Positions 13,531 to 47,500 of a DNA stretch of 47,500 nucleotides are shown here, one piece after another; positions within the stretch are counted from its first letter, which is position 1, and each line of letters starts with the position of its first letter. The notes below the pieces were generated by a model. That model ran no database searches. It was not told the DNA's origin and worked only from the letters and a program-made list of their open reading frames with translations. The translations under genes and the position numbers were made by a program. Location: contig JACVTC010000209.1 of assembly GCA_016946835.1 (NCBI GenBank), positions 50,001 to 97,500 on the forward strand. The letters are read 5' to 3'. This DNA comes from Neocallimastix lanati (nom. inval.). Lineage: Eukaryota; Neocallimastigomycota; Neocallimastigomycetes; Neocallimastigales; Neocallimastigaceae.

Positions 13531-14417
13531 CTATATAATACTCCAAAATATAAAATGTATAACCATAAAACAATAAAAAAATAATATTAAATACTAAATA
13601 TTAAATAATAATAAATAAGAAGAGTATTTATTAATAAATACTTATAATTAATAATTAATTTAAATTATTTTTATTATGAAAAGCCATAATTTAAAAAAAA
13701 AAAAAATAATTTTATATTTTATAATTTATAATTTATAGTTATTATTATTATTATTTTATATTTTATAATTTATAGTTTATAGTTATTATTATTATTATTT
13801 TATATTTTATAATTATTATTATTATTTTATATTTTATAATTATTATTATTATAATTCTATTAATTCAACTAACCTTATATCTTTAATAATAATAATAATT
13901 TATAATATTAAAGATTATTAAAAGAGTTTTTTTTTTTTTTTTTTTTAATATTTTTATTGTCACACCTTTTTTTTTATGTCTCTCATATTAAAAAAAATTA
14001 AACTTCTTATAATGATCTTACTTTTCATACTTATATATATGTTATATTACATCAATAATAATTATATATATATTTTTTTTTTATTATCTTAACATACACT
14101 GCTCATAAAAAAATAATAATAATAATAATAAAAGATAAAAAAAATAATAATAATAATAATAAAAATATTATTATATATTATAGTATAGTATAGTATATTT
14201 AAATATATATATTTTCATTTAATTTTTTACATCATTTTTATTTTTTATTTATATTTTATATGATTATAAAAATAAATGGAATTTGAAAATTATGAAGAAC
14301 TTAAAATTTAAAATATTTAAAAAAAAAAAATATATCCATTATTAAAAATTTTTTAATTAAAATGAAAAAAATAAATAAATAAATATAGTATAGATATAAA
14401 TGAAAGATTTATAATTC

Positions 14418-24355
<9,938 letters not shown>

Positions 24356-25760
24356 TTTTACATAGATTTGTTTTAAAATCTAATAAATTTAAACAATTTC
24401 TATAAAATTTATAACAAATGATATAAAAATTGATGATTTATATATACTTTGTATATATATATATATATTTGTTAAATTTTAATTTAAAATTCAAATTTGA
24501 ACATTACAAAAAATTCTTTCATAATATATAATATTTGTTATATTAAAAAATAATAGTTGTTTAATTATGAAATGTTTATAAAAATTTAATAAAAAAAATT
24601 GAATAATGAACAATTTAATATGCGGTAAATATAAAAGGCTTCATTTATTTCTTCAAATGTAAAATTAATATAATTAATGTTAGCTTAAATAATTTTATTT
24701 ACAATAAAAATAGAAAATAATATATACAAATTATTATTATTTTGTTTATTTTATTATATTTAATATATTATTATTCATTTAATATAAATATTATTTTTCA
24801 CTCAAAAATTTTTAAAGAAATTTTAATGAATTTGATTCAATATTCTGATTTCAATTTTAATGTACTTAAATTGAAAATATACTATTTATTAATATTATCT
24901 ATTAATAATTAAAAATATTTTAGCAAAAGTATTTGTTTTTTATAAATATACATAATAAACTAAAATAATTATAATTCAAACTTTAATTTATTAAATTATA
25001 TATATATTTTTTTCATATTAAATTATAAAAAATGGATATTAAAAATAAAAAAATAAAAATTTAAATAAAAAAAAAAAAATTATAGAAAACGATTTAACAG
25101 CTAAAATAAAAATATAAAATATAATATATATATATATAAAGGAAATGAAAGAAATGAATAGAATTATAAAACTATAAAAAAAATGATAATAATAATTTTT
25201 ATAAATCAAAGAATAATAATAATAGAATTATTTATTATGAATAATTATAGAATAATTAATAATAATAATTATAATTATTTAAAAAAAGAATAATTAATAA
25301 TTAATAAAATTTTTATAACACTTTGTCCATTGTAATTTTGGAAGAGAAAATATCTATGTCCATGACCATAATTATAATTAAATTTTTTATTATATTTTTC
25401 TCTATTTAATTTAATCTTTTATATTTCTTTAACTATAATTGATTGTATAATTATTTAATTAATCATTTATTATTGATTATTATTTAATTTTATATATATA
25501 ATTATTTATTTTCTCATTCATTCATATCTTTATTTAATTATTAATTTATTCAATTATTCAATTATTTAATTATTCATTTATTCAATTATTAAATTATTTA
25601 TTTACTAAATTATTAATTTATTCATTTATTTAATTATTAATTTATTCAATTATTTAATTATTCATTTATTCAATTATTTAATTATTTATTTACTAAATTA
25701 TTCATTTATTCATTTATTTAATTATTCATTATTTATTTATTTAATTATTCATTTAATTTA

Positions 25761-25933
25761 TTTATTTATTTATTTATTCAGTTATTTTTTTATTTATTTA
25801 TTCAGTTATTTATTTATTTATTTATTTAGTTATTTATTTATTTATTTATTCAGTTATTTATTTATTTATTTATTCAGTTATTTATTTATTTATTTATTTA
25901 TTTATTCAGTTATTTATTTATTTATTTATTCAG

Positions 25934-25972
<39 letters not shown>

Positions 25973-25980
25973 TTCAGTTA
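25761..25980. repeat. TTAT ladder punctuated by CAGT
   Basis: Long TTAT tetranucleotide tracts are interrupted by CAG at about 25789, 25803, 25851, 25875, 25907, 25931 and 25975. Most intervals are multiples of four (24, 32, 44 or 48 bp), so the interruptions keep the register of the tetramer. Confidence 0.85.
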
Positions 25981-26240
25981 TATAAAAAATAAAAGTGGAT
26001 ATTTTAATAATACCATTCATAGTTTAATTAAATAATTTATAATTATTTTATAACTATTCTTCTTTATTTTATATATATAAAAAGAATAAAATTTTAATTA
26101 TTTTAAGATTCAAAGTAAATTAATTAATTTATATATAAAAAATTTTTTTAATTTTATATATAATATTAATTAATATATAAAAACATTAATTATTATATTT
26201 ATATATAATTAATGATTAGTTTGTATTAAAATATACATAT

Positions 26241-26246
26241 CACGTG
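26241..26246. promoter_or_regulatory. CACGTG (E-box-like) palindrome
   Basis: The context is ATCACGTGG, which fits the bHLH/Cbf1-type consensus. A site with four G/C bases is rare in this composition. It lies about 820 bp upstream of TRM11 and about 1.9 kb upstream of the giant gene. Function is only suggested. Confidence 0.25.
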
Positions 26247-27066
26247 GTAAACAAACTTTCTCAAATTATTATTAAAAATTGATCAACTATGTTAATGCTT
26301 TAAATTTCTAATTTTAATTGATATATTCGATTATATATAAGATAAAAATCATTTTTATATCACTAAAAATAATACTTATATTAAAAATATTAAATATTTT
26401 GTTGATAAAAATTTTTTAGCGATTTTTTATATAATTATATATTTAAAAAAAATGCTTTATAATATTGTGGTACATTTGTTTTAAATATTAAAATTAAATG
26501 TTTAAAAATGATAAAAAAAAAAAAAAAAAAAACGTAATTGAAACAAAATTTTTTTATTCATTTTTTATTAATTAGTAATAGGTTTTTTAAAAGATAATTT
26601 AATAAACTAAGTTACTATTAATTATGAAAGAAAAGATAGTAATAATATGAAAATTAATAAAATAAATTAAATTAAGAAAAAAAAAATAAAGAACAAAATG
26701 TTTTATAAATTCATATTTATAAAAATATAAGAAGCTTTTTGTACCTACAAAAGACTTACTAAACTCATATATTAAATATAATAAAACGTAAAGGTTAGGA
26801 TTGTAGTATATTTAAATTTATAATTTGTTTTTCTTTCATAATTGAATTATTTAATGAAAAATTTTCTTGTCATTACTTTAAAAATGTCAATTAAAATATT
26901 GAAATAAAACATATATTTTATGATTATCACATGAAAAACATTTATTTAATATTGATTATAATTTTTTTTAAAGATTAATTAAAATAATATTAATACTATT
27001 TTTTTTAATATTATTTATTCTATTTTTATTTTTTTTTTTTTAATAAACTTTTATTATAGTAAAGAA

Positions 27067-29848
27067 ATGATTCAATATTTAGTTTATTTTGTTCAATTTC
27101 ACGAGGACTTCAGACTTCAAGGTTAATACTTCATTTTACATTTTAAAAAAGATATATAAAAGAAAACAAAAAGTATTTAGAAACCCTTTTGAAATAATAA
27201 TTAAAATATTTTTGTTTTAAAATTATTATATATTTATATAAAATATTTTAATATATATTTCAAAATTTAATTTAATAGAACTTGAAGCATTAGCAAAATT
27301 AGAAAATGTTAAAATAAAATTTAATCGTGAAGACTATTCAAATGATGTAATTAATATTTTTTATCAAAAAAATTGAATAATGAAATAGAATTTCATAACT
27401 ATAAGTATATAATTTATAATTCCATCCTTTAAGTTTTATTAAAAGAAAAAGAAATTTCAAATCCAAATAATTCTAATCTTTTTTTTTTTTTTTTTTTTTT
27501 TTTTGAATAAAATAACAATATATAAATAATAACGAAAAAAATAAAAAATAAAATGAAATATAATAAAAAAAAAAAAAAAATTAAAGAATCCATTCTTTAT
27601 AGTAGAACTTGAATCAGATGAAGAAGCAAAACGTTTAATTAGACGTTCTATATTAATAAAGTATAGAATTAATAATTATAAATTTAATATAATTCTAAAT
27701 TATAGTAAAAGGTTTACATATAATAACTATTTTTGATACATTATAGATATATTATTCAACTTTGGACAACTGGTAATGATTATCCAGAAGTTTACAAAAA
27801 TTTAAAAAGTTTTAACCCAGAAAAATATGTAACTTCAATATATCTTATTATGTCTTCTGAGTGAAATATTTATAATAATTGAATTTTTAATTCAAAATTT
27901 TAAGATTATATTATTTATATTATATAAATATTGTTATTATCATTATTATCATTATCATTATTATAATTAATAGAAACCATATGAAACTTCAACTTTTAAA
28001 TTTATGGTTGAAACTTTCAATGGTACTAGAACTATGAAAGAACAAATTAAAATTATTGATACTTTCTCTTTCCTTCCATTTACTGGTAAAATTGATTTAA
28101 AGAAACCAGATAATACCTTTATGGTATTAGAAAAATACCCAACCCCAACCGAGCCACCATGCAAAATTTATATGGGTAAACTAGTAGGCAGTGGTGATAG
28201 ACAATTGGTATCAAAATATGATTTGAAAAAAAGAAAATATTTAGGAACAACATCAATGGACGCCGAATTATCTTTAATTATGTCTAATATGGCTTTAGTA
28301 AGTTCAAAAATACAAAAAACAGTTTATTACTATTATTATTATTGTTAATTAAATATTAAATTTATAATAATATGATTATTATAATATAATATGATATAAT
28401 ATATATTTTTATATTATTTAGGTTCGTCAAAATTCATTAGTTTTAGATCCATTTGTAGGTACTGGTAGTTTCTTAATTACTTGTTCACATTATGGTGCTT
28501 TTACTTTAGGTAGTGATATAGATGGAAGACAAATAAGAGGAAAAGGAAAATCTAGTATTGCTACAAATGTTGAACAATACAATTTGAAGAAAAAAGTATT
28601 AGGAACTATTGTTAGTGATATGGGTATATATATATGATATTAATAATATATAAATAAATATATATAAATAAAAGAATTTATTTAAATTTTCCTATATAAT
28701 AATTTTAATAATAATAATAATTAATTAATTATAATTAGCTCATCATCCATGGAGAAGTAATGGTGAATTATTTGATGCTATTGTAACTGATGTAAATTTC
28801 CTATTTGTATATATACATATTAAAAAATATAAATGTATTAAAAAAAAAAAAAAAAAAAAAAAAATTAATTATATTATAATATTAATAATAATATTATTAT
28901 AAAAATTTCCATATTTCTTCTAATTAATTAATTATTGATTTTGATTAAATAGCCACCATGTAAGATATTATTATTTATTAAATAATTTTTTAATTATATA
29001 GATACATATATATATATATATACATCCTAATATCATAAATATGATATATTTATTTAATTTAATAATAAAATTATATGATTTTATACCATATTATAGATGG
29101 TGTTCGTGCTGGTGCTAAAAAAATAGGTTTAAATACTGAAAAATATGATGCTCCACCACCAACAAAAAGAGATGTTATGAATCCAAGATATCCATTAACT
29201 GTACCTTATGAAATGGAACAAGTCCTAATTGATTTAATTGAATTTGCTAGTAAATATCTTGTCATTGGTGGACGTTTAGTCTATTGGTTACCAACGAATT
29301 CAGAAGAGTTAGTTATTATCATAGAATATAATATAATTAATAATAATCAATTAATATAGAAATTTTATATAATTTATTATTATTATTTATATTAATCATA
29401 TATTTTTGAATATTAATTACCATCTTTTATTTTATTTTTTTTACAAAAAAAAAAAAAAAAATTCCAAAAAAAAAAAAAAAATAAAAAAAAAAAAAAAAAA
29501 AATATATAAAGATATAACAAAAATGATATACCACAACATCCATCTCTTAAATTAATAGCCAATAGTGAACAACCTTTTGGTAAATGGAGTAGACGTTTAA
29601 TTACAATGGAAAAGGTAAAGAAATATGAAGATATTCGTCTAACGGGTGAAGGTAATACTGGTCATTATCAATTTAGACATTTCTATTTCTATGGAAAGGA
29701 TCAAGATCAAAAATCTGGCGGAGAAGGCAGTGATTCAAAATCCATTGAATCAAAAAATCAAAAATCTGGTGAAGTAAAAGATCATAAAAAGAACACAACC
29801 AAAGAAGAATTAGAAAAAGACAATGTCAAGAAATGTAGACATGAATAA
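27067..29848 (+). CDS. TRM11: tRNA (guanine10-N2)-methyltransferase catalytic subunit TRM11
   Basis: The catalytic subunit that, with the activator Trm112, makes m2G at position 10 of tRNAs in the cytoplasm. Ten exons: 27067-27121, 27279-27346, 27587-27660, 27747-27828, 27974-28297, 28422-28623, 28739-28791, 28953-28959, 29097-29307 and 29512-29848. They sum to 1413 nt (470 residues; yeast Trm11 is about 430) with all phases matching. The N-terminus has the family's QFHEDFRLQELEAL start and NPFFIVELES segment (NTD/THUMP region). The SAM-binding motif is DPFVGTGSF (Asp about 210), followed by SDIDGRQIRGKG; the catalytic motif is DPPYG (about 286-290). Near the C-terminus GGRLVYWLP and FGKWSRRL match the family. 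A Lys/Asp/Ser-rich tail of about 45 residues follows the conserved end. Exon 8 is only 7 nt long. Confidence 0.95.
28953..28959 (+). other. TRM11: 7-nt micro-exon of TRM11 (catalytic DPPY motif)
   Basis: CCACCAT lies between AG (28951-28952) and GTAAGA (28960 on). It supplies Pro-Pro and the first base of Tyr. The Asp comes from the end of exon 7 and the rest of Tyr plus Gly from exon 9. Joining exons 7 and 9 without it loses Pro-Pro and shifts the frame, so the family motif itself supports the micro-exon. Confidence 0.88.
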
Positions 29849-29949
29849 AATATAACATATAATATATTTATATAAAAAATAGAATTAATGCAATTTTTTT
29901 TATTTTTATTTTTATTTTTATTTTTTTTTTAATTTACACTATTTTATTC

Positions 29950-29980
<31 letters not shown>

Positions 29981-30685
29981 GATCATTATAAAAATATAGA
30001 TATAAAAATTTGAAGTTTATTATAATTTTTAATAAAAAAAAAAAAAAATAAAAAATAAGTAGATAAATAAGTAGATAGATAAATAAATAAATAAATAAAA
30101 TGCAATAAATATTTATTAAAAAAAATTTTTTTGAACTATAAACTCATATTATTTCTTTTTATTATATATATAATAAACTAAACATTAAAGAGACAAATTA
30201 ATGATTTAATATTAAATTTTTACTTTTTATTTATTTATTTATTTTATTTTATTTTATTTTTTATTTTTTTTTTTTTTTTATTTCTATTTTTTTATTTTTT
30301 ATTTTTATTTGTAGTTTTTTATTTTGAATAAGTATAAAACCGAAGAAATAATAATAATTAATTATTATATTAAGTAAATATAGTATATAAAAAATAAAAT
30401 TGGTATATTTATATTAGATAAAATATGAAATTAAAAAATAAAAGTAAATTAAAGATAATATATATTAATTTATTATATTATATATATATTAAAGAATTAT
30501 ATATATATATATATATAAAAATCTATAAAAATCTATTTTGAAATCATTTGAAAAGTTTTATAATTCTTTATAGTATTTATATATATTTTTAATTTTTTTT
30601 TTTTTTTTTTTATTTGATAGTATCATATCATATAGAATATATATTAGTTGTAAATATAATTTATATTATTTTATTACTTTTTTTT
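29849..30685. other. Convergent 3' spacer between TRM11 and ROD/KNTC1
   Basis: About 840 bp of A/T sequence between two stop codons facing each other, so it holds both 3' UTRs. It shows short (AAT)n and (TTTTA)n runs and several AATAAA-like sequences. No exon is seen. Confidence 0.6.
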
Positions 30686-47455
<16,770 letters not shown>

Positions 47456-47500
47456 TGTTAAAAATATAAATATATATCTATTATTAATTGACCAAAATTT
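47456..47500 (-). promoter_or_regulatory. Truncated upstream region of the Rod/KNTC1 gene
   Basis: Only 45 bp upstream of the start codon are in the window. They are A/T-rich and end in TTTTTAACA directly before the ATG. The promoter and any 5' untranslated exon lie outside. Confidence 0.4.

Larger units (their letters stand above)
11032..14417. other. A/T-rich intergenic region
   Basis: This lies between the start of the lipase gene and the 3' end of the giant gene (tandem on the minus strand). It must hold the lipase promoter and the giant gene's 3' UTR. The main structures are the AAATAAT array at about 11806-12530, a TTTA/TTCA-rich block around 13003-13110, and a less A/T-biased patch with two small inverted repeats at 13468-13530. 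The open frame over 13003-13200 is an artefact of the TTTA repeats. I see no exon. Confidence 0.6.
24356..27066. promoter_or_regulatory. Divergent intergenic region between giant gene and TRM11
   Basis: This 2.7-kb spacer separates two divergently transcribed genes, so it should hold both promoters. No exon is visible. It contains TTAATTATTCA-type repeats from about 25500, a TTAT ladder broken by CAGT at about 25761-25980, and a single CACGTG palindrome at 26241-26246. The rest is featureless A/T. Confidence 0.5.

Noticed and set aside
25320-25375. Short minus-strand open frame with slightly higher G+C
   Set aside because: It codes only about 17 residues, has no splice-linked neighbour and no recognisable motif.

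Overview
The window is nuclear DNA of an extremely AT-rich, intron-rich eukaryote. Intergenic DNA and introns are almost pure A/T with long poly(A), poly(T), (AAT)n/(ATT)n and (TA)n tracts. Only exons rise to a moderate G+C, so exons stand out as islands. Introns are GT..AG, all five stop codons are TAA, and several proteins carry long poly-asparagine tracts. Together this suits an anaerobic gut fungus (Neocallimastigomycota). A dictyostelid is the main alternative, but 52 introns in five genes argue against it. The organism is an inference; no marker gene was compared.

Layout, left to right. 1-2637: A/T desert. 2638-3349 (+): two-exon gene for an unrecognised 83-residue Gly/Ser/Tyr/Asn-rich protein. 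3350-6103: A/T desert. 6104-11031 (-): five-exon class 3 (diacylglycerol-lipase type) lipase of about 1118 residues. 11032-14417: A/T desert with a heptanucleotide AAATAAT array. 14418-24355 (-): five-exon gene for an unrecognised giant protein of about 2824 residues, disordered over most of its length with a helical-repeat C-terminal third. 24356-27066: 2.7 kb divergent intergenic region with TTAT-type repeats. 27067-29848 (+): ten-exon tRNA (guanine10-N2)-methyltransferase catalytic subunit TRM11, including a 7-nt micro-exon inside the catalytic DPPY motif. 29849-30685: convergent intergenic spacer. 30686-47455 (-): a 35-exon gene of about 2628 codons that I identify as the Rod/KNTC1 subunit of the Rod-Zw10-Zwilch (RZZ) kinetochore complex.

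The gene models were assembled by hand by joining reading frames across GT..AG junctions. In every multi-exon gene the phases match at each junction and the summed length is a multiple of three. The genes look functionally independent (lipid signalling, tRNA modification, mitotic checkpoint, two unknowns); nothing suggests a cluster. The points most worth following up are the complete Rod/KNTC1 gene, the two micro-exons (7 and 15 nt), the unrecognised giant protein, and the way triplet repeats occupy both introns and exons of the same gene.
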